Notes: generated from the letters alone by a model not told the origin. Numbered from the stretch's first letter, positions 11,423 through 23,490 are shown. The stretch: 64,000 bases of DNA from Tolypeutes matacus (GCA_026826555.1 JAKSZT010053883.1:26097113-26161112), one strand, 5' to 3'. Numbers and translations: made by a program.

Positions 11423-11858
11423 GGGGCGGATGTGGCTCAAATGGTTGGGCGTCCATCTGCCATATGGAGAGACCTGGGTTCGATCCCCGAGACCTCCCGG
11501 TAAAATAAAAAATATATATATATAGAAGGCGCATGGGCTGCCAGGCTCTGTGTGCCGGTGAGCCGCCAGGCCCCGGGAGCCATGCAGCAAGATGATGACG
11601 TAAAAGGAGAGAGACGCAGGGGAGAGACAAGACAAGATGCTCCAAAAGCTCCGAAAACCAGGAACCGAGGTAGCACAGGTGGCAGGACACCTCTCTCCTA
11701 CATTGGAGGTCTCCAGGATTGAATCCTGGTGAAGACTGGAGGAGGAGGATGAGAAGAAATGGCAGGAAACAGACACAGAGAATTGCCCAGTGAATGGACA
11801 CAGAACAGCAAACGGGGAAGGAAAGGTTTAAAAGGGATAAAGTAAATAAATAAATCTT

Positions 11859-11886
<28 letters not shown>
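11423..11886 (+). repeat. DAS-SINE, two-headed long type
   Basis: One tRNA-like head (GTGGCTCAAATGGTTGGGCG) is followed by a linker and a second head-like unit (GAGGTAGCACAGGTGGCAGG ... GGATTGAATCC). The copy ends in (AATAAA)n. A duplication resembling AAATTTAAACAG lies at both ends. Confidence 0.88.
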
Positions 11887-11889
<3 letters not shown>

Positions 11890-11937
11890 AAACAGAAAAG
11901 GAAATTTATGGGCTCGTTTAACTAAAAATCCAAAGGG

Positions 11938-11999
11938 ACCTCAGAAACTGTGAGACAATAAATTCCTGTTGTTATGCTAAAAAAAAAAAAAAAAAAAAA
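11938..11999 (+). repeat. tiny 5'-truncated retrocopy ending in poly-A
   Basis: About 40 bases ending GACAATAAATTCCTGTTGTTATGCT plus an A tail, bracketed by AAATCCAAAGGGA on both sides. The body resembles the 3' end of a MaLR/THE1-like LTR with its AATAAA. This fits target-primed insertion of a severely truncated LTR-terminated RNA. Confidence 0.6.
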
Positions 12000-12255
12000 T
12001 CCAAAGGGAGCCTTGGCTTTAGCACAGCTAGATCCAGGAGTTAAAATAATGTCATCAGGACTTGCTTTACTTCTGGGTTAGCATCATTCCTAGGTGGATG
12101 TTCTCACTTGTTGAAGATGACTTTTTGCAGTTCTAGGCTTATATGATTCTTAAGGCCTGCTCTCATGTAGTAAGACCCTCATTCTCCAGCTTCCGTGACC
12201 CACCACAAAAAAGGACTCAGACTGACCAGCCTCCACCCTATACCCATCCCTGTTG

Positions 12256-12274
12256 TACGTGTGTGTGTGTGTGC
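12256..12274 (+). repeat. (GT)n microsatellite
   Basis: A short GT run followed by G-rich sequence. Confidence 0.8.
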
Positions 12275-12375
12275 GGGGAGCGGGGGTGGTGGTGCACATG
12301 ATGAACAGCACCACCAAATTGTGGAAGACAGTTCCCAAACGTAAAAGAGGAATCCTATGTTGAGAAAAGGGAAGG

Positions 12376-12740
12376 AATGCTTTCCAGGCAGTTGGAGTCA
12401 ACTGTCGCAGTCGTCCAGGATCTGCCAAGAAAGTCACCAAAGAAGTTCTACCTCTGCCCAGGCAACTGGAGTCAAGAATCACCCGTCCCTTGCTACCCCA
12501 TAAAGGACAGCCAGCAGCTGCCAGCAATGGCATTTCCACTGCCCAAAGAAGGAAACTTCTTTTGTTTTCTGATTGCCCATCGGTGCCTCCTCTTAGCAGG
12601 ACCTAACAGGAAGCCAGCTGGCAAGGAAGGAAGCCTGGGAAATGTCATTTGCAGAATTCCAATTCTACCAGTAGAGACTGGAGTATAGCATGATAGGTGT
12701 GGGGCTGAGAAACAAAAGATAAATGGTCAACATAGTCCAC
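12376..12740 (-). mobile_element. probable 3' LTR of the ERVL-like relic
   Basis: It shares the segment 'GCCTGGGAAATGTCATTTGCAGA ... GGGGCTGAGAAACAA' with 18990-19235 on the far side of the internal region. That is the arrangement expected of two LTRs. The boundaries are estimates. Confidence 0.5.
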
Positions 12741-15700
12741 CCCTTGGGCTAATTGGCTTCCAAACACATCATTCTTCCCATACTTAAAATTTTAAACAAC
12801 AGCTTCATGAATCTGTCTTACAGTATGCAACTATCCTCCATATAAACAAAGACACTCTTATCTTACCCTCTCCCCAAAATGGATGATATTAATTTCTCTC
12901 TTAGGTAAGTCACAATCCAAGTTAATAGAACCATTGAGGGGAAGCGGATATGGCTCAAGTAGTTGGGTATCTGTCTACCATATGGAAGGACCCCGGTTTG
13001 ATACCTGGGACCTGCTGGTAAAAAAAAAAAAAAAAAAAAATAGAGCCAGTGAATGTTTCTCTAGTGCAAGCATTCCTACCTTGGGAACTAAGACCTCTGC
13101 AGGGACAGAAAGCAAAAATTCTGTAAATGGGCTATTAGGTGTAAAAGTGAAAGAAGCAACTACCATTTTCATCCCCTGATTTGTAGAACTGAGTATTCTA
13201 GCTATGGAAAAAATAGCATCATATATCAGTCAGTAGTTAAAAGCAAATACCACATCCTCTAGGAGAGCACCCCAATCTCTCAGGGTGTCATCTTTCAGAT
13301 GGGGCTATTACAGAATGTTCAGTAGGCTGGTCTGTCATTTTATGAGGCAAGCTGCTTCTGGGTGTTGGGGTACACGGCAAGCTTCATAGTGGCTAGGGAA
13401 ACAGCTGATTTCTGAGAGCCTCTTCCACAGTGGGTGCCCTTTATTGAGCATTCACAAAGGCCAACTAAAACCCTTGTATTCTGTGCTCATTCCAAGAGGT
13501 ACATGTATACACCTCTTCCTCACATGACTTCTTCTCACCAATACTTCAATCTTGTTATTTCCAAATCCCTGGCCATTTGGTCAACTTGTTAGCCACTGCC
13601 CATGAATTAGGGTAAATCTATTCCTGTGTCTAGTTCTACGTCCTGGCGAAGTAGACAACCAGATGCCCACTTGGGAGTTTTCCCTTCCTCATAGTCTTTC
13701 AGAGACACTCTTAATTGGAGCTGTGATGCTTTAGCCATCCAATTCCAGCATATTGTGCAGAACTCTCTCTAAACCAGGCCTGAACTTTTTCTTCCTAAGT
13801 TAGCTGGTTCTAGGGAACTTGCAATAGGGCTATATGTTGAGAAATGCACTAGGAGAAGTTGCTTGGGAACCTAAGCCACCCACTCATGAGCTTTCTTGTG
13901 TATTCAGGACCTGTTCAGTCCAATCCTGCACCTACACTTCCTCTGGATGATGTAGTACTACTGCACATGTCCAGATGTTTTACTTAGTAGATCAGTAACT
14001 AACACTCATGATGGACAACTCAGCGTTGGCCACTTGATGTTCCATGGTCAGGCATTAGGCTCTAACAGGGCCCAGAAGCATTCCAAAAGCTCTTTTAAAA
14101 AATAAAAAAAAAAAAGCTATTTAAAGGAGAGGTCCTGGGTTTTCTCCCACATTCTAAGCTTTGTAATTCCCCCATTGAAGCTTGCCAGAAAGTCCAACAG
14201 CACCCCTTATTTACCACAGACTTGTAACAACATTGCAGTTGCCATATCATAGGCCTACATAGCAGAGCAGCTGCTGTATCTTCTGCAGAATCTTTTCTTG
14301 CTCTTGACTACAATTAAAACTGGCCATCTTATGAGTGACTCAGTAAAGACTGGAGCAGCACACCCTGTCGATGTATATATTTGCCTTCAAAATCAAGAGA
14401 ATTCTATAACATGTCCCTCTTTTGTGTTGGTGGTACAAGGTACAGCAACTTGCCATTCACTTTGGATTAGGCTAATCACAACATATACCAAATCATTTGG
14501 CCCTTAGGAATTTCTCCAAGATGGCAGGACCCTCAGTTTTCTTGGTGTTTGTCTCCAACCTTCTGGCATGTATCTATTTTACTAAAGGGTCTAGGGTACT
14601 TGCTACTTTCTGCTGATTATGTCCAGTCAGCGTTATATTATCAACATAGTAAATGGTTGTCCCTGATGGGTGGAAGCCAACTTCTGGTGTTCCTTGCTAA
14701 TCCGTATAGAGACAAAAGTATTCTCCAAGTGAACAGCTGTATACCAAGTGGTGGGTACTATGTTGATTTGCTCCAGTAGAAAGATGGCATCTGGAATGAC
14801 AGTTTTTACTGATTAGAGTTACCCACTGATTAAGTATACTGTACTAGATCCATCCATCTTCTGCAAAGGCCAAATGGGCAAATTAAATGCAGAAGTGATA
14901 GGAATTACCACCCGAACATCTTTCAAGTCTCTTATGGTGGCACAAGTCTCTGCATATCCCTGAGAAATGCAGTGTTGTTTTTTGTTTACTATTCTGGCAG
15001 GGAGGGGAGGTTAAGAACTTCTGTTGGCCCTTCCTACCATAATAGCCCTCATACCATGACCAGGGAAGCAATGTGGGGTTTCTGCCAGTTGCTAAGTAGT
15101 CTTTTGCAACTGTACATTCAGGAACTGGGGAAATAACCATCAGGTGAGGGAGACTCAGGCAGAAATCCTTTTACCAATTGCCTCCATAAGACCCCACTTT
15201 GGTGAAGCATAACAATGTTTTGGGTCCTCAGGGATTAGCACAAATTTAGAACCAATGTCTAGTTATCCCTGAAAGGTCTCAGTATTTCCCTTCTTCAATG
15301 TTCAGTCATCCTAATAAATGGCTTCAGGTCCCTTTGGAGAAAAATTGAAAGAAGATTTACAATACATACTTGGGGGAATAGCTTCTTTCTTCAAAGTTTC
15401 GATAAATCCAGTTCTGTAAATTGACTTAGGTCTGAGAGATGGAAGATAGGTTATCATGCTCGAATATAGCAAGCTAAGGCAGATTTCTGTTCAATAGACC
15501 TAGAGTTTTCTTGTTTGGGGGTGTTATTTTTTTAAGTTGTTGACGGTTACACAGACAATTTAATAGTTTAGTAAACTGCTCCTCTAGGTAGACAGTTCCT
15601 AGGGACATGATCAATTGACCATTGTCAAAGACCCACCCCTGCATATATTATGGTAATTGTGTCCACCTTGCCTCTGGCATTTAACCCCTGAAACTTGGCC

Positions 15701-16739
15701 TTTGCCACTTTGGGATCTTATCTCCATTTCAGTGGGGACATCTCCCTCTCACATCCTCTTCCCACAGATGACAGCCATAATGTTTTAGTGAAGGAGATGT
15801 CCTCTGGTCCTTTGGATTTTTCTTTACATTATGCCAAAAGTTCTGGCACCTCAACTTCACTGAACATAGTCTCCCCTTGGGCCCAAGTTGCAGTCAACCA
15901 GTGAAACCAACTTTTAGAGCCATTCCCAGGTGCTCAAGGTAACACAAACCCAGAATCCCTGGTAAGTGTATCCATATCAATAAGTTCAACCTGTTATAAC
16001 ATTATATTCCTTAAGATACATTTTCAAACATATTCCCAGGTTTCTGCCAAGGTAAATTAGCAAAATCTTGCAATATTTTTGGTGTATAAATGATCTCCTC
16101 TCGTTTCAGACTTTGCCCTACCCCTCTGGGGTTTGCTAAGATCTGACGCTAGTTATGTATAGTGACAGTGAGGGGTGGTGAGCTGTTCAAATGTGCCCAT
16201 TCCAAGTTTCAGAGTCTCCCTCTTTGACAATCAATGCCCATTACATAGAAGGCTTGGGAAGGGTGTAAATACAATTTATATTGTAATTCTATACCCCACA
16301 CAATTACATTTGGGGTCTCATTTTTATCGATATCCACCCTGTAGTTTCAAGAAATAAGAGGTGCCTTTAGGTCCACCATTAAAATTCTCTGGTTCTCTGA
16401 TAGTGACTTGAGCAGAGAGTTTAAAGCCCGGAGCGTGTCATTTTCTTTTTGTAAGCACTGCAGTATACTCAGAAGCAGCTAGCCTCCCCAGAGTCCTTGC
16501 AGTTGTCATTTCCACCATAAAGGTTAAATTATCTCCCAAATCTTTGTCTTCAGTAGGCACGTCATCCTGCAAACACAGGTGGTAATTTAAATAATCACAG
16601 TGCCACTACAGGACATGGATTACCAGTATTCCCATCTTCCATTGGCAATAAAGTCATCACTGCTCAAGCTCAAGCAGCCAGCAAACCAATCCTAAGATCC
16701 TATTTTGGAGGGTCCATTTCCGGGGACCTTTCCTGTTGC
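12741..16739 (-). mobile_element. ERVL-like endogenous retrovirus relic, internal region
   Basis: The complement is recognisable as class III (ERVL-type) internal sequence. The clearest part is 15140-14883, where an 85-codon minus frame matches the protease to reverse-transcriptase junction of ERVL pol. Downstream antisense sequence is consistent with the rest of pol. All frames are broken and no complete gag or pol frame exists. It is an inert fossil. A short DAS-SINE lies at 12938-13041. Confidence 0.6.
12938..13041 (+). repeat. DAS-SINE, head plus A-tail type
   Basis: Head GAAGCGGATATGGCTCAAG, box B GGTTTGATACC and a 20-base A tail. Duplication about ATAGARCCAKTGA. Confidence 0.88.
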
Positions 16740-17040
16740 CAGGACTATATAGTCAGGGTCCTGACGAGAAAACAAAAGTCACTCTAGATAGTCCAGAGAG
16801 AGGCAATTTAATACAGGGAATGACGAGAGTTTGGGAGGGTCTGGAAGAACAAAACTGAGGATGGTGGCTGGAGGAACAAAAAGAAGGAAATGACACTCAG
16901 AGATCACAAGCTCCATTGCCCCAGAGCTAGAGCTTGTGAGTCTATACCTGCCGCTGCCGCCAGTCAGTCTTGGATCCACTGAAAAGGTGCCCCCTCTATT
17001 AGGGCTGGAACCCTCAAAAAGATTCCTCAGAATCCCTGAC
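16740..17040 (-). mobile_element. 5' LTR part of the ERVL-like relic, left of the UNG insertion
   Basis: LTR-like sequence flanks the internal region and is separated by a processed pseudogene from its continuation at 18990-19235. Confidence 0.45.
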
Positions 17041-17044
17041 CACC

Positions 17045-18974
17045 GTAGTTCCCAGCTCGCTCCCTCCGCGGCTCCGGGATGATGGTCTAGAAGACCCTCT
17101 ACCCTGTCTTCTCCCCAACCTCTCCAAGAAGCGATGCACCCGCAGCCCGGAGGAGCCTGCAGACCCGGGAGCAGGGATGCAGAGGCCAGCCCCGCCTAGA
17201 GGGCCGGGGCCTGGGAGAGCTGGCCCGGCAGAGCTGGCCGGGCCTGCCGCTCTCCTCGCCTCTGAGCCCCGAGCACTTGGTCCAGATTCAGAGGAACCGG
17301 GCTCTGCTGAGACTCGCAGCTCCCAATGTGCCAGTGGGTTTTGGTGAGAGTCAGAAGAAGCAACTCAGTGGAGAGCTCGGGAACCCTTACTTCATAAAGC
17401 TAATGGGATTTGTTGCCGAAGAAAGAAAACATTACACCAGGTCTTCACGTGGACCCAGATATGTGACATAAGATGTGAAGGTTGTCATCCTTGGACAGGA
17501 TCCATGTCATGGACCCAGGCAAGCTCATGGGCTCTGATTTAGTGTTCAAAGAACTGTTCCACCTCCAGCCAGGTTGGAAAACATATAAAGAGCTGTCTAC
17601 AGATACAGATAGTTTTGTTCCTCTGTGGAGGTTTATCTGGGTGGGCCAAACAAGGTGTTCTCTACTCAGTGCTGTCCTCACTGGGAGCAATTTACTATGC
17701 ACTTGTGCCCTGGTTAAGTGAGAGCTGGAATGGCCTTGCCTTCTTACTCTGGGGCTCTTATGCTCAGAAGAAGGGCAGTGCCATTGATGGGAAGCAGCAC
17801 CACCTGCTGCTGACAGCTCATCCATCCCCCTTGTGGGGCTACAGAGGATTCTTTGGATGTAGACATTTTTCTAAAACCAGTGAGCTGCTGCAGAAGTCTG
17901 GCAAGAAGCCCATCAACTGGAAGGAGTGGAGATCATGAGCTAAGAGGGACGGTTTCCATGGATTTTTTTTTTGAGAAGCTGCTTTTGAAGAATTTGTCAG
18001 TTGTGAAGTTGAATTGAAAAAATTTCCGTAGTAATTGTTAAGTACACTGCGTAAGGGGAAGCTACTCTAACAGAGCAGTCATGAGCCAGGCTGCCTCGGA
18101 ACGGCAGCTCTATCCAGCCAGAAACAGCGAAAACTGTCCAAATGACTGTGGATCTTTGCAGCATGGCTTTGGCCTAAAATATGCTGCCAGCAAAACTTCT
18201 GAGAAGCCAAATACTGGGTCAAATACTCCTCTGTTCAGCCCTCCTCAAGGCAAGAGAAGTGAGGAACAAGAATATGCACCTTCTTGGTACAGCCACAGTT
18301 TGGTTCCTGCCGCTACTTATTTTTACCTGGTAGGTGAGGCCTTAAGTTTTTAAGGCATTTGGTGTTCTTTGCCCCCTGTGCCCAGCCTTGCATTACACTC
18401 TCAGCCAGGTACTCTGTCCCACTGAACTTGAGGAGAAAGGATGACGTTTTGCAAGTTTTCAAAAATCTGGCCCAGAAATTAGGGATCAATTTCTTGACTG
18501 TAATAGAGGTGAAAATTGTGAAGGAATGCTTGGTAAGTCTTAACAGATGGGCAGATGCCAAGAGAAGTGAGATATGTCTTGTTTGTACTCTTATTCTTTG
18601 AGTGTTGCTTGGACTAAATAGTGGAAATTGAACAAGGAAGGAGAGAAAGGGGATTTTAAAAATATATATAGGAGTTAAAGTTTTTTTCCTACCTTTATAC
18701 CAAGTTAGGGTTTTTAAGGCAGCATAGGCTGCCAAATGCTATTTTTCATGGACTGCAATAAGTTTGGGACATGTTTTTCTGCAACACTGGAGAATTTTTA
18801 CTTAAAAAAATTTTTTTTGTTTTTAATCCTTTGTTTAAGAGACCATCTTTATTAGGTCTGCACCTCCAACCTTGATCTTATTAGAGATGCTGTTTTGCTT
18901 TTAACTGAGTTAAAGCGTTAACCCTATTACGAGTTTGGTAATAAAAGATTGTTGAGGTTTAAAAAAAAAAAAAA
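17045..18974 (+). pseudogene. UNGP: UNG (uracil-DNA glycosylase, nuclear isoform) processed pseudogene
   Basis: UNG removes uracil from DNA at the start of base-excision repair. An intronless copy runs from ATG 17079 to TGA 17936-17938. The N-terminus resembles the nuclear UNG2 form, with KTLY and a basic segment, but the Gln before KTLY, part of the PCNA-binding box, is a TAG stop. Readable blocks are [58 protein letters not shown] and the end [20 protein letters not shown]. The catalytic loop reads GQDPCHGP, with Tyr changed to Cys, and frameshifts lie around 17450-17520 and 17690-17730. A UNG-type 3' UTR follows, with AATAAA at 18940 and an A tail at 18961-18974. It is not functional. Confidence 0.9.
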
Positions 18975-18989
18975 TTCTGCAGCTGCCCA

Positions 18990-19235
18990 AGTTGCTCAAG
19001 TCTAGAATTACCCCACCCTGCAGCAACCAACAACTGTCAGAGCTAGAAGCAGAAAATTTCCTTCTTCCTCTGGTCTTCTGATCTTCCACTAATGTTTCCT
19101 TTTGACATATCCTACAGGAATCCAGCTGATGAGAGATTCTGGGTAATGTAGTTTGCAGACTCCCAACCCCATCAGAGCAGAGCAGAATATAAAAGGATGG
19201 AAATGGGGCTAAGAAACAATGGAACTAGTACAGAA
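18990..19235 (-). mobile_element. 5' LTR part of the ERVL-like relic, right of the UNG insertion
   Basis: It contains 'GATTCTGGGTAATGTAGTTTGCAGA ... GGGGCTAAGAAACAA', which pairs with 12620-12715 and supports an LTR-internal-LTR layout. Confidence 0.5.
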
Positions 19236-19500
19236 ACCAAAATTAGTTGTTTTAGTTATGAGGGCCCTGCTTCCTTACAAGGGCAAAGAACAAATTTATT
19301 CAGCCATAGATGGGTAGGTTAAAGAAAAAATAGCAACTTCTGACTTTCAATTGCTATAGTCTGCCAGTGAACAGTTTCACCAATAGTTTCACCACTGAAT
19401 ATTTGAGAACCTATTATGGTTTGCTCAGCTTATACTACTATACTTTAATCCTGTGATTTAAGTGAAAAGTATAGATTAGAGTAGATTAAAATTTAGATAT
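19236..19500. other. unassigned sequence
   Basis: Nothing recognisable. Confidence 0.4.
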
Positions 19501-19502
19501 AC

Positions 19503-19594
19503 AGTGGAGCAGGTGTAGCTCAGTGGTTGAGTGCCTGCTTCACATGTACGAAGTCCTGAGTTCAATCCCTGGTACCACCTTAAAAAAAAAAAAA
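19503..19594 (+). repeat. DAS-SINE, short type
   Basis: Head GTGTAGCTCAGTGGTTGAGTG, box B GAGTTCAATCCC and an A tail. Flanked by AGATATACA duplicates. Confidence 0.9.
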
Positions 19595-19739
19595 ATCAGA
19601 TATACATTGTTATATTAAGTACTATAATTCTACCACTTTTTCACCATCCTCGTCATTTTCCCAAATAATGATATTTTTACTTAGAGATCAAAGGTATCTG
19701 AAATGACCTCCCATATCTGTATCATCCTCTTTCCTTAGG

Positions 19740-20700
19740 ATATCTGTCAACTCACTTTTCTACTTTCCCCTCCTGTTGCAAAGAAGGTATCTTGCCCTCC
19801 ATCCCTCATTTGTCCTTTCTAATGGTAACCATTTTAGTTGTGTTCTCAATCTCATCCCTTCTTGCTTCATCTGGAAATTTATTTCATTGGTTAATTTTTC
19901 TTTCCGTAATATTCAAACTCTACCTCAACCTTGACCCCACTTCTCCTTAGTGTCACATCTTCCCTCATTTTTCCTTCCCTTTACAGCAAAACACCTTGAA
20001 AAGAGTTGTGTGTACTTGTTGTCTATGATTTCTTATTCCATTCTTCCTTGAATCCCTCCAAACACACACACACAGACTCATATACACACACACATACAAA
20101 GCATTGCTAAATTCAGTGGTCAATTCTTAGTTCTCGTCTTACTTCCTCCTTGAAATGCTTTCTTCTTTTCACTTCCAGGATATGTTTCTTCCTTTCTTTC
20201 TGGTTTTCTTTCTCAGGTTCCTTTGCTTGTTCTTTCTCATCTCTCTGATCTCTAAATGTTGGCATGCCAGGGATTCATCTCTATTGTATGTACTCTGTCT
20301 CCTTTGGTAATCCTATTTAATCTCATAGTTTAAATGCCATCTTTATGCTGATGACTCTCAATTTTATATCCTTAGCCTGGATCTCTTTCCTCAACTCCAT
20401 TCATATATCCAGCTGCCCACTCTTTCTCCTACAGAAGGTCTCTTAAGTTTAATGTGTCAAAAATTGAGCTACTGATACCACTCCCCCCGACAACCTATTT
20501 CTCTCCCAGTCTTTCCCCTTTTGATAAATGNNNNNNNNNNCCCCCGACAACCTATTTCTCTCCCAGTCTTTCCCCTTTTGATAAATGGCAACTCCATTCT
20601 TCCATTGCTCAGGTTATAAACCTTGGAGTCATCCTTATTTGTTCTCTTTCTCCTCCCTGCCCTATGTGTGTTACCTAATTGTAGTTCTGTGGGTGGGTGT
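19740..20700 (+). mobile_element. L2/CR1-type LINE reverse-transcriptase fossil
   Basis: The order of a CR1/L2 RT is visible: a GVPQGS-like block (GGCATGCCAGGGATTCATC, near 20263), then a YADDS-like block (TTTATGCTGATGACTCTCAA, near 20345), then an antisense-free C-terminal stretch with GTCATCCTTATTTG near 20628. No frame stays open. It includes an assembly gap. Confidence 0.55.
20531..20540. other. assembly gap flanked by a duplicated 47-mer
   Basis: Ten N. The 47 bases before it (20484-20530) are repeated exactly after it (20541-20587), so the contig ends probably overlap and the duplication is artificial. Confidence 0.85.
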
Positions 20701-20756
20701 GGGTTTGTATGTGTGGATTGCCTTTTCACTTTTATCAGTGGGGTTTTAGTGTTTTC

Positions 20757-20945
20757 TTTTTTTTTTTTTTTTTTTAAGATTTTATTTATTTATTCATTTA
20801 TCCCCCCCTTGCTGCTTGTGCTCGCTGGGTCAGCTAACCATGCTGTGCGGGCAGGCCTGCCCTCACCAGGAGGCCCCGGGAACCGAACCCGGGGCCTCCC
20901 ATATGGTAAACGGGAGCCCTACTGATTGAGCCACAGCCACTTCCC
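20757..20945 (-). repeat. DAS-SINE, long GC-rich type
   Basis: Full-length antisense copy with duplication TTAGTGTTTTC on both sides. Confidence 0.92.
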
Positions 20946-21153
20946 TTAGTGTTTTCATTATGCTGTTTAAACTCACTCTTAATCCTATCTTGAATTCATA
21001 TCCTTTTCAGAAATGGAAAGATCAGTCAGCATCCAAAAAATCCATTAATGTAATATACCACAACAGATTAAAGGATGCCGTATAAATGAGAATAAGCATT
21101 TAATAAAATTTAGCACTCATTATGATAGAACTTAGAAAAGTGGTAATAAAAAG

Positions 21154-21785
21154 TGTGGCAGTTTGAGATTATTTATGAATCCCAAAAAGAGAAAGATTAT
21201 GTTTGTAAACTAATCTATTCTTCTGGGTGAGATACCCTTTGGTTGTATTAGACTCAGCTGAGATGTCCTTAATTAAATTACCTGTTAAGATTAGGGCTTT
21301 GATTCGACCATGTCAGTAAGGTGTGACTCGGGTTGAGTCCCTGCCTGCTTGGTGGGCTGATATAAATGGACACTCACTCAGGAAGACATACAGGAAGAGA
21401 GAGAGCTCTGTCATGTTTGATCCTCAGGCCCCAGGAGAGATGAGCCATTTACCTGATAGTTTGCAGCTGAGCAGCTGAGGAAGCCTGGAAAGAAACAAGC
21501 CCTATACCAGAGACTGATATAGGAAGCCCTGAGAGACAAGCCCTATGCCAGCCTACAGCTGAGATCAGAGGAAGCTGGGCCCACAGAACCTTAAGAGGAA
21601 GAGGAAGCCCAGGAAGAGATCAGTGACCGTCTTGCTTCAACATGTGGCAACTGACCTTGGTGAAAAGGCAACCTTGACTCTTTAGGGCCTTGTAACTGTA
21701 CACTTTTATGCCAAATAAATACCCTTTATGAAAGCCAACAGATTTCTGGTACTTAGCATCAGCACCCCTTTGGCAGACTAATACA
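21154..21785 (+). mobile_element. ERVL-type solo LTR
   Basis: It runs from TGTGGCAGTTTGAGATTATT to CTTTGGCAGACTAATACA, with polyadenylation signal AATAAA at about 21715 and near-matching 5-bp flanks (AAAAG / AAAGG). This is the best complete example of the family in the window. Confidence 0.8.
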
Positions 21786-21820
21786 AAAGGATATCCATCA
21801 AACTCCTATATTAAATATCT

Positions 21821-22036
21821 TTTTTTTTTTTTTTTTTTTTTTCAGGAGGTACTGAGGCTTGAACCCAGGACCTCATACTTGGGAAGCAGGTACTCAAGCA
21901 CTGAGGCACATCCACTCCCCAGTGAGAGCTGGTCTTCCCATTTGTTCATTTTGTTTTTAGGAGATACCGGAGATCAAACCCAGGACCTCACATGTGGAAA
22001 GCAGACGTTCAATCACTAGAGCTACATCCGCTCCCC
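21821..22036 (-). repeat. two DAS-SINE heads in one insertion
   Basis: Two antisense short heads in tandem, with one duplication TTAAATATC outside the pair (about 21812 and 22037). They therefore probably inserted together as a dimer. Confidence 0.8.
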
Positions 22037-22423
22037 TTAAATATCATTCCTAATGGTGATATTTTAGCAGCATTTGCATTCAATCAGTGATGCCTGCTAT
22101 TTATTCTACACATTATGGGAAATCCTAGCCATGAACTAAGACAACAGAAGAAATGAGATACAAAAATGGAAACAGATGAAATGAAACTGTCCCTATTTGA
22201 AGGTCTATAACTATCTTATAGAGAATATTCGAGGCAATCTTCAGATAAACTATTAGAGCTAATAAGAGAGTTTTAAAAGGTTGCTGCATATGAGATTAAT
22301 ATACAAATGTCAATAGCAAGCCTATAAACCAAAACCAGTGCAATAGGAAAGAAGTACTCAGTCACTACAGCAATAAAACCTATAAACACTAGGAATAAAT
22401 CTAACAAAAATATGCAAAATCTT

Positions 22424-23095
22424 GAGGGAAGCAGTCCAAGATGGTGTCAGAGTAGCTCAGGCAGGGCACAGCTATCTTGCAAAATAGGGGAGAAGACATA
22501 GAAGTCTTCCAAGGGACCCACTTTGGGGACCCCTGCAGACCAGGAAAAGGCTGCACGTATCCTCTAGGAGGGACTGGGGACAGAGATGGACAGGCTAAAG
22601 GAAAAACCTTGAGTTGATAAACCCATAGCTGGGAATGCTGCTCATTTCCCACCCCCTGAGGGAACAGCCTTGGTAAAAATCTGCAACTGAGCGGCCAGTG
22701 GAGAGGGGAAAGGACAGATTCCTCCCTGGGAAGAGGGAGGGTGTGACAGAGGGCTGAATGTGATTTCTCTTCAGCAAATGTAACTACCATAACCTGCTGG
22801 TTCAGAAGAGGTAGTGGAAATTGCAGGATTCATCTCCGTGGAAGGGTTTGACAAGGAGCGCCATTTGCTGGCCAGTGATGAAAGTGAAGGAAGACAGGCT
22901 GGTCTCTCTTGATTCTTTCCCAGGCACAGTAGACCTGGTCAGGCCCTATTAGTGGCTCCCTGCCCTTGTTTTGATTACTTAAACAGGAGAATATTAAAGT
23001 TTTAGAAAAATTTAAAGTAAAAATCAAAGAAGAGTTGTGAAATAAAACCACTAGGCAAGAGAGAAATTGATCAACAGAATAAAATAACCAACATA
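22424..23095 (+). promoter_or_regulatory. L1-A 5' UTR (non-monomeric type)
   Basis: It starts GAGGGAAGCAGTCCAAGATGGTG, the L1-style AAGATGG start, and shows no tandem units. It leads into ORF1 at the ATGCCAAGG near 23100. Confidence 0.65.
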
Positions 23096-23404
23096 AACTG
23101 ATGCCAAGGTATCAACAAAAGATAACATCCCATACTAAGAAAAACAAAGCTGTGGCTTAGCCAAAGGAACAAACCAAGAATCCAGATGAAACACAGGATT
23201 TAAGACAACTAATAAATGATGTTCACACAAACTTCCTTAATCATTTTAAGGAGATGAAAAAAAATATGACTAAAGAGATAAAGGATATTAAGATGACACT
23301 GTGTGAGCATAAAGAACCATTTGAAAGCCTGCCAAAAAAAAAAAAAAAAAGTAACAGAGTTTATGGGAATGAAAGGCACATTGGATGAGAATGAAAATAC
23401 CTTA

Positions 23405-23490
23405 GAGGGAGTGCATGTGGCTCAAGTGATTGAGCGCCTGCTTCCCACATGAAAGGTCCCGGGTTTGGTTCCTGGTACCTTCTAGAAAAA
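23405..23490 (+). repeat. DAS-SINE, short type
   Basis: Head GCATGTGGCTCAAGTGATTG, box B GGTTTGGTTCC and an A-rich end. First of three adjacent copies. Confidence 0.85.

Larger units (their letters stand above)
20950..22423 (+). mobile_element. old sense L1, left half
   Basis: Degraded L1 ORF2 sequence (for example GGAATAAATCTAACAAAAATATG near 22390) that continues at 51466 after the 29 kb nest. An LTR and a SINE pair lie inside it. The left limit is approximate. Confidence 0.7.

Noticed and set aside
14883..15140. active retroviral pol
   Set aside because: Only 85 codons remain open, and the rest of the provirus relic is full of stops.
18081..18353. 90-codon frame after UNG as a separate gene
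   Set aside because: It lies in the UNG-derived 3' UTR before the AATAAA and A tail.
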